Assembly: GCF_000003815.2 (NCBI RefSeq)
Contig: NC_049981.1
Coordinates: 17,671,062-17,713,234, forward strand
Reading direction: 5' to 3'
DNA: 42,173 nucleotides
From: Branchiostoma floridae
Lineage: Eukaryota > Chordata > Leptocardii > Amphioxiformes > Branchiostomatidae
Shown here: piece by piece, positions 12,001 through 20,740 of the stretch
Numbering within the stretch: position 1 is the first letter of the stretch
How the letters are laid out: each line of letters opens with the position of its first letter
Notes under the pieces: model-generated
Database searches by the model: none
Seen by the model: the letters and a program-made list of their open reading frames with translations, nothing else
What the model was told of the DNA's origin: nothing
Program-made: the position numbers and the translations under genes

Positions 12001-14065
12001 AAATGCTTTGATGACCATACAGTCGGGGAAGTCAGGAAATTTTCCTTAATTAACTAAAACGTTTGGTCGCATCATGAGAGGGTTGTTCTATTCTGTATTT
12101 CTGTGAATGCCACTCACCTTCTCCTGGAATGCCTGTAGCACCTGAACAGCTGACAGCTGTCCATCTCTCAGCTGCTGGGTCAGCTGGGGCAGGGACAGGG
12201 ACAGGATCGCCCTCCTTCTGGCTGCTGTTGGCTGTGGGGGTAAAGCACAACGTGACATGTTATGATTTATTAATTTCCAGGCAGATTTACCGGTGGTGTA
12301 AGATATAATCAAAGCTGGCCAAGAAGTATAGCTAGCCAAAGGGAGTCAGTCGGCATACTTCTTGGCCGGATTTAATACTATCTTACCGCCCAAAGTTATC
12401 AAAATCTATTGTATGTATGTCCGAGATATTTGATATTCTATTTTATCATGTCCAGTTCATGTATCTACCTACGTAGGCCAATTCATTTACAAATCCTTGT
12501 AAAAATGAGACAATGCTATATTGACATAATGTTTTGAAGTATTAGCTTGTATGATATCAACTAGATTGTTTATACTGTTACATTAGATTAGATTAGATTA
12601 GATTATTTGTTAGATACTTACAATAGTAGATAGCTCAGCTCCCATGTATATACAGATTGCCATACAGTGTACCTGTTACAATTGTCGCGCACTGTGAAGT
12701 TCTTCTTTTTATCTTATTATCTTATATATTAATGAAACATGATCTTTATGATTTATTAGGATTCTCCATACACGATGACAATGGAGGGTATGGCGAAACA
12801 GCTGTCAGAGGTTACCTCTTCAAAGCCGCCATACACACATGTTCGCACATGTTTACACACCGCCGTTTACACCGCCGTTTACACACGGTATAACCCCGCC
12901 GTTTACACACGGCGGGGTTATACCGCCCCTGACGGGGTGACATACCCTGTCGCTGGCTAATTACAAGACGGGGATGCGCCAGGTCCCCCGTCCGGGTGAT
13001 TTGAAGTGAATCACCAACTCCAGACAGAAGGGTTTGCTCTATCTCACACCGCACCATCGCACGTGTGGGGGTTCTTTAACGTGCATGGGGTGTGACTCTC
13101 CCCATACACGGTCCCTCCATTTAACGTCCTATCCGAGGGACGGCCCTAGCCGAAGCTAGGTACATTTTCACCTGAGTATAGTGAGGAAAGCGGTGTAAAG
13201 TGCCTTTCCCAAGGGCACAAGATCGGTGACACGCAGTCGGATTTGAACCCGCGACCTCTCGGTCACGAGGCACAAATGCCGCCGCTGCGCCACGCGACTT
13301 CACGCAGGTACTGAAAATAGTCCCCGTCTCAAGTAACAAAGCAAAGGGAAATTGCATTCCCTCAATGTTCAGTACCTGCCATCTCCATTTCGCCGGTTCT
13401 TTGAGTTAATATCTACTGATTCAAATTTATCCCTGTGCTTCTTGTCAGTATACGATTTTGTACCTATCGATATCTTATTACTTGATGTCTAACCTTCACC
13501 AGCGAATTTTCATTTATTTGAAAGTATTACGGTACCTACTGTACGCGTAGTGCGCGAATACAAGCTGAAACGCGCAAGTAACAACATTCTGAGTACGTGC
13601 TGTTGTAGTCACTCCTGTTTGTGTTTGTGTACATCCCACCTAAGTAGTAGTGGACTTTGCCCCTCTTTTAATTGTTTGACTTCTTTTCATGTAAAATGTT
13701 GATCAATGATCAACTCCCAGCCTTACAACCTGCCATACCAGTGCAAAGTTAGTATAATACCCAATGCAATGTAATAGTGAATGAAGAAATTTAAACAGGA
13801 AATTTAAACAAATTATTCTAGATTACCACAGACCGATTACGAAGGCGTAATGCGATCTTACCCCGCCATCAACTGTTACAGCTCTCTGAACGTCTCGCAG
13901 GGCTTTCCGGCTTTCCTCCCTTTTCTTGAAGGCCTTCCTCTTCAACTGTTGTGTCCTGTAAACCTTCAGACCGACGTAACAGCTTAGAAGGCCTGCAGAG
14001 ACGGCAGTGTAGGCGAATATAGAAGAGTTCACACTCTCCGTTATAATGTTGTAGACCCTATCCAT
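2975..14065 (-). CDS. FAAH: fatty-acid amide hydrolase (FAAH), complete, 16 exons
   Basis: Membrane-bound serine hydrolase of the amidase-signature family. The family cleaves fatty-acid amides such as anandamide and oleamide on internal membranes. Coding exons, 5' to 3' on the minus strand: 14065-13862, 12231-12118, 11686-11630, 11459-11370, 10917-10784, 10249-10043, 8398-8358, 7833-7709, 7501-7376, 7074-6974, 6238-6139, 6012-5972, 4881-4842, 4201-4090, 3630-3485, 3088-2975. Every intron is GT-AG and all phases agree. The sum is 1752 nt, giving 583 aa and a stop, against 579 aa for human FAAH. The triad is Lys149 (VSIKEH), Ser224 (SPGGSSGG) and Ser248 (DIGGSARG), each seven residues after its human counterpart (142, 217, 241). 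The C-terminal signature NFPAGVVPVTTVT is intact. Donors of exons 3 (GTTTGA) and 13 (GTTTGT) are weak. Exon 13 was found by phase and by similarity to the human helix before VYRK. No break is visible, so the gene looks functional. Confidence 0.95.
4842..4881 (-). CDS. FAAH: FAAH exon 13: 40-nt microexon
   Basis: One base completes codon GG|T, followed by 13 codons (SVYDLWQRLAERE), then the donor GAG/GTTTGT. The acceptor is a strong TGTTTGCCTTTTCAG. Only an exon of length 1 modulo 3 can link exon 12 (phase 2) to exon 14 (phase 0), and this one fits. The encoded helix aligns with human SAGKLWELQHEIE. The donor is non-consensus, so an automatic gene finder could miss it. Confidence 0.85.
5819..5938. 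mobile_element. hairpin MITE 'GAGTCGCGTAG', copy 1
   Basis: Long inverted arms starting TACTGTCCAAGCAGAGGTTG and ending ...CTCTGCATGGAGAGTA, with centre CACCGGCGCTCCTCTTAAGA. It lies in the FAAH intron between exons 12 and 13, 34 bp from exon 12. No clean target duplication was seen. Confidence 0.82.
8905..9975 (+). mobile_element. stem-loop repeat family, copy A (about 1.07 kb)
   Basis: Begins near ACTAGAGTTCGGCGACCTCA and carries ACCTCCATGAAA close to the left end. It has two internal copies of a module (about 9300-9470 and 9590-9760) with GCCCCTGCAGTTCC-like and CATAGC...GAACA...GAGAT blocks. An ACAC/GACAGACAGACA microsatellite follows (9892-9930). It ends in a perfect stem-loop: ACCTCCATGA at 9946-9955, four-base loop, TCATGGAGGT at 9960-9969. 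No coding capacity. It lies in a FAAH intron. The layout recalls Helentron-related non-autonomous elements (DINE or mini-me type), but the class is not proved. Confidence 0.75.
10043..10249 (-). CDS. FAAH: FAAH exon 6: amidase signature with both catalytic serines
   Basis: Residues 201-268, with codon 200 split across the upstream junction. It holds the glycine/serine-rich amidase signature, including the bridging Ser224 in SPGGSSGGEAAL and the nucleophile Ser248 in GSDIGGSARGPAHF, followed by CGICGFKPT. The acceptor at 10250-10251 was preferred over a CAG 12 bases further in, because it keeps ISCSNP, which aligns with YDCSNP of the human enzyme. Confidence 0.95.
10375..10668 (-). mobile_element. 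tRNA-derived SINE, copy 2 (body, degraded head)
   Basis: On the plus strand GTGGGTTCTTTAACGTACTC, GAACACGGGACCTAGCCTCC, AACCGAAGCTAGG and CCCAAGGGCATTAC align with copy 1. The B box is degraded. It lies in the FAAH intron between exons 5 and 6. Confidence 0.62.
11370..11459 (-). CDS. FAAH: FAAH exon 4: catalytic lysine
   Basis: Thirty codons, residues 126-155, phase 0 at both ends. The stretch PLGLLHGVPVSIKEHYNIK carries the general base/acid lysine of the amidase signature (Lys149). The acceptor is a clean pyrimidine-rich TCTGTCTCCCAG and the donor is AAG/GTAGCG. Confidence 0.93.
12275..12392. mobile_element. hairpin MITE 'CTCCAGGCAGAT', copy 1 (degraded)
   Basis: TTCCAGGCAGATTTACCGGT at the left, GCTGGCC and CTTGGCCGG in the middle and TACTATCTTACCGCC at the right match the element at 17060-17189, but the right end is lost. 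It lies in FAAH intron 1. Confidence 0.65.
12584..12606. repeat. GATTA pentanucleotide microsatellite
   Basis: Four to five tandem ATTAG units in FAAH intron 1. Confidence 0.85.
12887..12924. repeat. perfect 16-bp hairpin in a GC-rich minisatellite
   Basis: GGTATAACCCCGCCGT, loop TTACAC, ACGGCGGGGTTATACC: a perfect 16-bp stem. It is preceded by repeats of CACCGCCGTTTA (12857-12886). It borders the SINE at 12925. Confidence 0.85.
12925..13300 (-). mobile_element. tRNA-derived SINE, copy 1
   Basis: On the minus strand the head reads GTGGCGCAGCGGCGG (A-box-like) and then GGTTCAAATCC (B box, 13249-13239), as in a tRNA promoter. A body with CCTAGCTTCGGCTAGGGCCG, GGGACCGTGTATGGGGAG and ACGTTAAAGAACCCCCAC follows. 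It lies in FAAH intron 1. RNA polymerase III transcription is expected from the boxes. Confidence 0.75.
13862..14065 (-). CDS. FAAH: FAAH exon 1: N-terminal membrane anchor
   Basis: Encodes residues 1-68. A hydrophobic stretch of about 20 residues (SIFAYTAVSAGLLSCYVGL) is followed by a basic, probably helical segment rich in Lys, Arg and Glu. This matches the single N-terminal transmembrane helix and linker of FAAH1. The start at MDRVYN was chosen because it places the anchor as in human FAAH. An in-frame Met eight codons upstream (14089) would add MFYPHLRT and cannot be excluded. The donor is G/GTAAG at 13861-13857. Confidence 0.85.
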
Positions 14066-15000
14066 GGTGCGTAGGTGTGGGTAGAACACAATAGCAACAA
14101 TTACAACAGTTCAAAGGGCAGAGGTTGAAGAAGAGAAGATTAATCTGTCTGCTAACTCGTGATTGAATATTTGATCGTCAGATACACTTGTATCATTCAT
14201 TCTGAAGGATGCTGGTTCAACTGATGCGTTTAAGTAAGAATGATTAAGTTCAAATAAAGTATCTTGTTACTAACTTTAAAGCTTTGTAATGTTTGTCTCA
14301 GCACAAACATGCAGAAAATTATTATTCGATGTGAAATTATTCATATAGCATATCACAGATACTATTAATACATATATAGATAACGTTATATGTAACAACG
14401 TAAACAACTCGTTTTCGATTTCATTACACGAAGATATTTAAGATCTCGTGAAATTTCATCTAACCTTCAATACATAAACTCGTTTCCTCTTCTGATATTT
14501 AGTACAAAAATAGACATTTTAACGACAATTGGCAATGACCCTCCGTTAAACTTGTGTTTTGAGTGGACGCCGAACACCGGGCCACTCCAGATGCTCTGTA
14601 GCACCCTCCAGTTCTGGTGGTGGTATCCAACCGAGTGAGCAATCCAAACTATACCGCAGGATTTTAAACAAACTCCCCACTTGTGACAAGTATGTTCGTA
14701 CGTCGATTTCTTCAAGTGTTCTAACATTACGATGGCTCTTTGTCTTTTGGCCAAGAGCCACGCCTCCAAACTTGAAGCGGTCCACTGCAAACTCGAGAGT
14801 TCGTGAAACGATACATAAGTAGGCTACAGAGAGCACATACTTATACAGTGCAACAGTAAAATACGACTTGTCGCCAGATAATGTGACTTATTTGACAGAA
14901 CTCTTTCCTTCATTGGTGTTCATACTCATATTTCTAGCACCAAAGTTCGCGGTATCAAGTTGAGGACATTCCATGTCGAACCTCACAGAGGAGTGGCGAC
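14066..15000. promoter_or_regulatory. shared 935-bp interval between two divergent genes
   Basis: The FAAH start codon (minus) and the CUB-LDLa start codon (plus) lie back to back 935 bp apart, so both promoters or first untranslated regions must fit here unless a 5' non-coding exon lies elsewhere. No convincing TATA box was found. The part at 14546-14826 is open on both strands and is listed separately. Confidence 0.45.
14546..14826 (-). other. possible unrecognised terminal exon
   Basis: An acceptor-like GCTCTCTGTAG precedes about 92 open codons that end in TAA and read like protein (GGVALGQKTKSHRN, SLGWIPPPELEGATEHLEW). No family is recognised and no upstream exon was found. Other frames on both strands are also open over most of the same stretch, which weakens the case. 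It lies between the two divergent genes and could be a regulatory region or a relic. Confidence 0.22.
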
Positions 15001-18000
15001 ATGTTGCGGTTCCTGTTCCTGATGTTCGTGGCTTTCATTGAAAGAACAACTTTCTCCACGGGGCTCCCTTCATGTGAGTGGATCTAGACTTTACAGAATG
15101 GCGAAAACGCAAACGTCTGTAGTATCATAGCTTGTAAACATCGAAAACTATGTGACCAGGGCGTTCAGTTTCTGCTGGCTTTATCGCCCCTTTTGTCGGC
15201 AACAGACAAAGCAAGGTCGAGTGGTATGAAGGGTAGCTCATACTAAAACGTCGCGATCGTCTCCTCCCGGTAATTGACTATTTTGTAGCTTCCAACCGCT
15301 GCTTTTAGACTAGTGCAGGTAGAGGTGTCCTTAAGGGCAGTCACCCGTGAAATCGCAAGGTATACAGTCTTCATTACGCACGGACAATATTTTTTGATGA
15401 GTCTAGTAGATGTTCATCGCCATTAATGGCCCGGCCGAGGGCAGCCGTAGTGTTATTATAAAATCACGTTTTACAGAGTTGAGTAAACCTCATATTGTCA
15501 TTGCAACACGGATTTTGAAATACAACTAACGCAGATATCTCGGTTGTCAAGTGCATTATTTCATACACGATTAAAACACCCTTCACATTGATGCCATTAT
15601 ATATAATTATTATGTTATGGTGGTTTATTTGCAAGACATCAAAATTCTTTTGTGTTAAGTGTATTATTGACTTTGATTAGGCTTTGTTTTCAGATAGAAG
15701 AAGCATCACTTGACCTTTCTACGTACCAAAATCATGTCCATCCGTCAACCCCTTATGCAGTTCAAAAAAAAAGTAACCAGGGCTCAAACGTACACCGCCT
15801 ACTCTCTGCCCGAGACTGCAGGAGCTAATTGCCACTTGAGACAACTACAGCATGTCCAGAACACGAGAGGTCAAAGCGGGAAGATTGAATGGATTACCGT
15901 ATAAAGCCGATAGGGACTCAACATTTTGGCTTCGAAACCCATTCCATGTTAAGGTCTCATCAAGACTTATCCACAAACCAATCCAGTCCTTCTCGAGTAA
16001 CTATATATGGTATAACAAACAAACAAACGCCACCATACAACATACCCTTCTTGGCGAAGGTAATTAATACAACGATATATGCTCTTTTTCAGACAACCTG
16101 GATATCTTTGTCTGCAGAACTGATGCAATACTATCGGTGGAAGCACCTGCAGGTCACGTGATGTTTGACTACAGCGCGAGGCATGACTGCTCCTTACAGA
16201 TCCAGGCCCCCAGAGGGAACCACGGCTCCAAGTTTATCTTAAACTTTGAAAGTCTGCAGGTTGGAACACGTGACAGAGACATGGGGTGCGGTGACGAGGA
16301 ACTGCGTGTTTACAACGGACCTGCTGCTGGGGGCGGTCCTTATCTGTCGGTACGTCCCCATTGGTCAATCATCAAGGAACATTTAACAAATAAACAAACA
16401 TCATGCGTGTATCTTATTGGGCCGCGTTTTGGGTGGCTGTTTGCGAAAGACATCGCCAGCTGGTTACGATCAATCTGCTCCAATTTGTCATCAATGGGCG
16501 CCAATCTGTCACCTAAAATAGCGAATCTTTTTATAGTTAAAAAAGCATTTTGTAAAATGTCGCGAAAGGGCGCGAACTAGACGCAAACTAGTCGCCAGCA
16601 GACGCAATCACTACAACGTAGTACAAGTCTCTTTTTGATGAATCGTAAGCATTGCACCTTGCTTTTTCATATCATTAAAGGTTATACAAATCCAACTTAT
16701 ATCGCAGTGATGTCGCAGCGTAGTGGTCATAGTGGAATTGGGGCCCTTGTCTTCGTGTTAACATTTGAATAGTCCAGCTCAGTAGAAAGGAAGGTCCGGA
16801 GAAGAAGAGAAAAAGATCGATAGTACATCAATAACAAATGGGAGAATTTACCTATTTTATAGATAAACGTTTGCAGCTACTTCCCATTTATTATCATATC
16901 CAAACACAGGTATGTGGGGATAGCCAGGAACAAGTGTTGTCTACCGGCAATACCGTAACATTCCGCCTGGTGGTGCAAGGAGATGTGCAAGGGGGGCGTT
17001 TCCTTATTCTCTACACTGTGGTCCACGAACCCGTGAATGGTAAGCCACCCCATTCTTATCTCCAGGCAGATTTATCGGTGGTATATATGTATAAGATAGT
17101 ATCAATGCTGGCCAAGTCCCGAGTTTAGCTGGCCAAAGGCGTTGGCCGGCATTGATACTATCTTATGACACCGGTAAATCTGCCTGGAGTTATCTTTATT
17201 CTTGGTTATTGAATGTAGAACCTTTTCGACGACGCTACAGGGGCGGAGATATAAGGCTATTTTGACCTCTGAAACTAGTCAGCAGCCATGCATGAGTTCG
17301 CTTCCGGGTGTGTTGCTCATCAGACATGCAGGCTGCTGGAAAAGGACGGGGCGTTAATCCGTGGTACACTGTTCATTGCACTTGTCGAAAAGAATAACCT
17401 GCAGTGAACCCGTAAATACTGCACATAGCGTCTGCCTTCTCTGTCATTACTTGATGAAAAATAGTTCGTCGAGCTGGACTGTTTCGAGTTCAACTCACTT
17501 TCATCACTTTCACTTTGAAGGGGAGTGTCCACAACATTCCTACCTGTGTGTGGACGCCGGCTGCCTCTCCCAGGACGTGTATGGAGACAACAAGTGCAAC
17601 TGTCCGGACGGGAGTGATGAGGCGGACACGGCTATCTGCGGGATGAGCCAGACTGCCCTTCCACGGGAGACCTCTAGCGGCTGGACACAGTACCTGCACG
17701 TCCTCAACTCTACTACTATCTCCTCTGGTGAGGGAACTGGTCCTTGTTCACACGGAGACCTTTCTACTATCCAAATAGATAAAATTTATATTCGGCGAAT
17801 GTTTTTTTTGTAGGCTTGCATTGTCTTGTAACATCCCATAGCCTGGATGCCATCCTAGCTAATATGAAGGTTCATCTGTGACGGTAATCGCCATAGCAAA
17901 TGTTTAATTTTACAAGATATTTCCATCTACAATTATAAAGCACTCGTCAACAACCTTTCGGTCAGTTCTCTGAAACGGGGGCCGATACCAACTTCCACGC

Positions 18001-19570
18001 ACCTTTGATCTGTTGCTGACGTCACACATCCGTTCAGGTGTAATACGTGACATAGACTTCGGATTATTTCAACTTGAGTCAGAGGACTGACCGAAAGTTT
18101 GTTGGTGGGTATTTTACAGGGAAAATACATGTAAAAACGTGAACTATGCAATATTAATTTCCACGACTTCTACACTCGAGTATAGTTTTCTGCGACTCCC
18201 ATATATTCGAGAATGGAACCCGCGGAAAACTACCTGGGATGGCACCTGGAAATAGCAATAACATCATCATCAGTTCTTGAAATAGGAAATAATAAAAGGT
18301 GTAGGTAAAAGTAAAGGTAGTCCCATAGCCTTTTGAGACCATGGAGAGAGTGGGTTGTTATCCATTGTCAGTGTCAAGGGCACGGTATTGCTGTCTCCTC
18401 ATACCGCCTTTTGCCTCACCAAGCGAAGTGGTTCCTGGGACAACAAGAGTTCGTAGACCTCATATCTCCATGAAATAGTCGGATTATAAAAATGACTTCC
18501 ACATCTGCATAATATATGCTTAGTTATGTACACCTGTAAGTAAGCTACGCTGGTCACTATGTTGATTGTCCAATCATTTACCACATCAATGAATTTTGGC
18601 ATTTTACAATTATGCAAATTAGGGACTTTTTTGCATAATTGGTATCTGCTCATGTTCCACCTGCCACAAACAACATATATTACATGTATTTCAGTTCTAT
18701 AAAGGAAACACTGTAAGTACAGATATTTCCTCATTAAATATGCAAATTAAGTGTCTGTTTGCATAATTTGCACTTTCTGATGTGCATCTCTGTCTAAGCT
18801 ACCTACATACCAAATATCATGTAAATGTGCCATTCCCTTCTTCAGTTATCCTCCTTAGAAGATTTTGACTAAAATGCCCCTGCAGTTCCAGAGCAACCTG
18901 TTCGGGGGCCAAAATATACACCACATATTCCTTATGTCACAAGCTATCTGCCATCCAAAAATCAAGACCATAGCACATCCAGTTCAAAAGATCCAGAAAA
19001 CTAATTTCTGCTGCAGTACCAAGGTCACATACCAGGGGGGCCAAAATTGACCTTGACCTTTGACTTTCTAACACCTACCCACAAACCGAATATCACTGTA
19101 ATCCATCGAGAGGTTCTTGAGATATGCTCACTACAAAAATCCGGACACACACACAGACAGACACACACACACACACACACACACAGACACACCCAAAACT
19201 ATATCTCCATTTTTCATGGAGATAAAAATAGGTTTTATTACCATTCGGCAAATATGTCTAAACTTAACACTGGCTGTTTATTTCCATAGACGTAGATTTC
19301 CTTGGTGACGAAACGATACCAGCAGTACAAGATGACACGGCTGACGCTAAAAAGAGCTCAGAGGTGGATCAGCATCGGAATGAAACATCGGGCGTGAAGA
19401 AAGAAGACCCGACTGTGGAGTCACCACCGGCGCCCGAACCAACTGTCAGTCACATCGCTGCGGGGTTGGGCGGGTGTCTGGCGGCAGGGTCCGTGGCAGC
19501 GGTGGCCCTCATTCTTGGTTGGCTGAAGTTCAAACTCAAATCACAAATCAGAGTCGGTTCTTCTGTGTAG
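15001..19570 (+). CDS. CUB-LDLa single-pass membrane protein, complete, five exons
   Basis: Exons 15001-15073, 16093-16349, 16910-17039, 17521-17727 and 19290-19570. Splice phases (1, 0, 1, 1) close exactly to 948 nt, or 315 aa plus stop. Residues 1-24 look like a signal peptide (MLRFLFLMFVAF). Residues 32 to about 147 form a CUB domain with four cysteines at 32, 57, 90 and 112 and the motif CGDEELRVYNG. Residues 156-193 form an LDLa domain ending CPDGSDE. An acidic Pro/Glu stalk with N-glycosylation sequons at 216 and 253 follows. Residues 278-301 form the transmembrane helix (GLGGCLAAGSVAAVALILGW), leaving a 14-residue basic tail. The architecture resembles a shortened NETO protein (NETO has two CUB domains), but orthology is not shown. 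The start is the first in-frame ATG after a TAG at 14935. The role is unknown; ligand binding or co-receptor activity is inferred only from the domains. Confidence 0.88.
15705..16060 (+). repeat. stem-loop repeat family, relic E
   Basis: Carries degenerate family blocks (GCTCAAACGTACACCGCCTA, CAGCATGTCCAGAACACGAG, GGTCTCATCAAGACTTATCC) and an AAACAAACAAAC run. It ends about 30 bp before exon 2 of the CUB-LDLa gene, so part of that intron is repeat-derived. Confidence 0.55.
16093..16349 (+). CDS. exon 2 of the CUB-LDLa gene: most of the CUB domain
   Basis: Acceptor GCTCTTTTTCAG and donor TCG/GTACGT. Encodes residues 25-110, including three of the four CUB cysteines and the NFESLQ and CGDEELRVYNG strands. 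The next exon (16910-17039) starts with the fourth cysteine in VCGDSQ and supplies STGNTVTFRLVVQGD, the usual C-terminal half of a CUB fold. The domain is therefore split by one phase-0 intron. Confidence 0.88.
17060..17189. mobile_element. hairpin MITE 'CTCCAGGCAGAT', copy 2
   Basis: Arms CTCCAGGCAGATTTATCGGT and ACCGGTAAATCTGCCTGGAG pair over most of the 130-bp element. A second inverted layer lies inside (AAGATAGTATCAATGCTGGCC and GGCATTGATACTATCTT). It starts 20 bp after the donor of exon 3 of the CUB-LDLa gene. Confidence 0.8.
17521..17727 (+). CDS. exon 4 of the CUB-LDLa gene: LDLa domain
   Basis: Acceptor CTTTGAAG at 17519-17520 and donor CTG/GTGAGG. The six LDLa cysteines are at residues 156, 163, 168, 179, 181 and 193, with the calcium-binding PDGSDE. 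The fourth cysteine is not in the usual CDG position: the sequence reads VYGDNKCNCPDGSDE, so cysteines four and five are one residue apart. A linker with an NST sequon follows. Confidence 0.88.
17946..18106. mobile_element. MITE with about 25-bp inverted repeats
   Basis: AACAACCTTTCGGTCAGTTC near the left end pairs with GACTGACCGAAAGTTTGTTG at 18083-18104. A diverged right half of the same family is seen at about 3735-3820 (TTTCAACCTGAGAAAG, GAGGACTAACGGAAAG) in a FAAH intron. Confidence 0.6.
18433..19226 (+). mobile_element. stem-loop repeat family, copy C (diverged)
   Basis: Same orientation as A. The left end reads AGTTCGTAGACCTCATATCTC. The middle has the CATTCCCTTCTTCAGTTATC and AATGCCCCTGCAGTTCC blocks. 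A long CA repeat with GACAGACAC lies at 19145-19192. The end stem-loop is TATCTCCAT (19202-19210), five-base loop, ATGGAGATA (19216-19224). It lies in the last intron of the CUB-LDLa gene. Confidence 0.75.
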
Positions 19571-19611
19571 AAAGAAACGGAGGTGATGTCACCAAAATTT
19601 TAACATTTTCC

Positions 19612-19630
19612 ACCTCCGTGAAACGGAGGT
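19612..19630 (+). repeat. short stem-loop in the 3' UTR of the CUB-LDLa gene
   Basis: ACCTCCGT at 19612-19619, three-base loop GAA, ACGGAGGT at 19623-19630. The stem and the following TTTGTAGG...CTGTTTGTGTGTTTGT resemble the stem-loop end of the dispersed family read outward, with a compensated A-to-G/T-to-C pair. Confidence 0.55.
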
Positions 19631-19730
19631 TTTGTAGGCCCATCCTGTTTGTGTGTTTGTAAACGTTCTTTTCTGTCCAACAATTTGCATTCGAATGCCT
19701 GTAAGGTGTTGTAAGGTGATTACGTTGCGT

Positions 19731-19736
19731 AATAAA
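19731..19736 (+). terminator. poly(A) signal of the CUB-LDLa gene
   Basis: AATAAA 160 bases after the TAG stop at 19568-19570. The 3' untranslated region contains a stem-loop at 19612-19630 that resembles the end of the dispersed stem-loop repeat family. Confidence 0.65.
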
Positions 19737-20154
19737 ACTAAACTTCTAGAATTCGAAAACAGACATATGTGAGTGGGACATCACTTTCTACACCACAGTC
19801 TGCAATATTGGCTTCTATTGCTTACACTATACTCTAGTGAACTCCAAGCTATCCTAAATACACTAGACTGAGTATAATGCAACTAACGGTACTTCCAGCC
19901 GCGGTCTGTAAACAACTCCTGCCAACTCTTATCACATTTCTCGGACCTGTATGCAACCCAACTTCGTGCTACTATCACAAACGTCACGAGCAATAAATGC
20001 CAATAACTCTTCATGCATACTTCACACAGTGTCCCCAATATATTTCAAAGTCAAAGCGCATACAATGTATAACGTGGTTGCCTTAAAATGGCACGCTTTT
20101 TCACGCGCTCGAACTCACTCAAAGCAAAGTTGAGAGAGATGGGTCAAATATTGA

Positions 20155-20740
20155 TAATGTTATTTAGATTTGCATAACCAACATCTCACTATTCGAAGCA
20201 TAAATTAAGCTAACCACATGCCACATGTCAACCCCTAATTGAGTTATTCTCTTTCTTGGGTCTGACATTAAACTGCCCCTGCATTTTAAAAATGCTTCTA
20301 GGAACCCAAACCTACACCGCTTACCGCTATCTGCCGCTTTAATGTGAAGTCAATAACATGTCCAGAACTCGAAATATCGAACAAACCCGGGAGTTCCTAT
20401 GCAGTACCGTCACAAGCCGCTATGAGGGCCAAAATCTAATCGTTTCCCGGTCTCATCAAGAACGACTCACATACCGAAAATTCATACAATCCACCCAGGC
20501 ATCCTCGAGTTATGCTGGTTTTCTTCACACACATAATCGGTACTGAAAACATACTCTTCTTAGCGAAAATAAAAATATCCCAAAACCAGCCCAGCTGTAC
20601 CAAGGAGGTTGAAAGAGGGAATTCGGGAATGGCTGTACACACAGAAGCAAGCGACTTGTCCTTGGTGCTGAATAATACACATCCCACACACATACACACA
20701 CACAAACACACGTACACACACGCACAGAAAAACCATGTTG
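20155..20740 (+). repeat. stem-loop repeat family, relic D
   Basis: Shares the family blocks: ACTGCCCCTGCATTTTA, AACATGTCCAGAACTCGA, ATGCAGTACCGTCACAAGCC, GGGCCAAAATCTAATCGTTT. It runs into a CA microsatellite at about 20685-20735. No terminal stem-loop is kept. Confidence 0.6.

Noticed and set aside
13239-13298. Possible tRNA gene.
   Set aside because: Only the A and B box region is tRNA-like; it continues into a SINE body repeated elsewhere in the window and lacks a proper acceptor stem.
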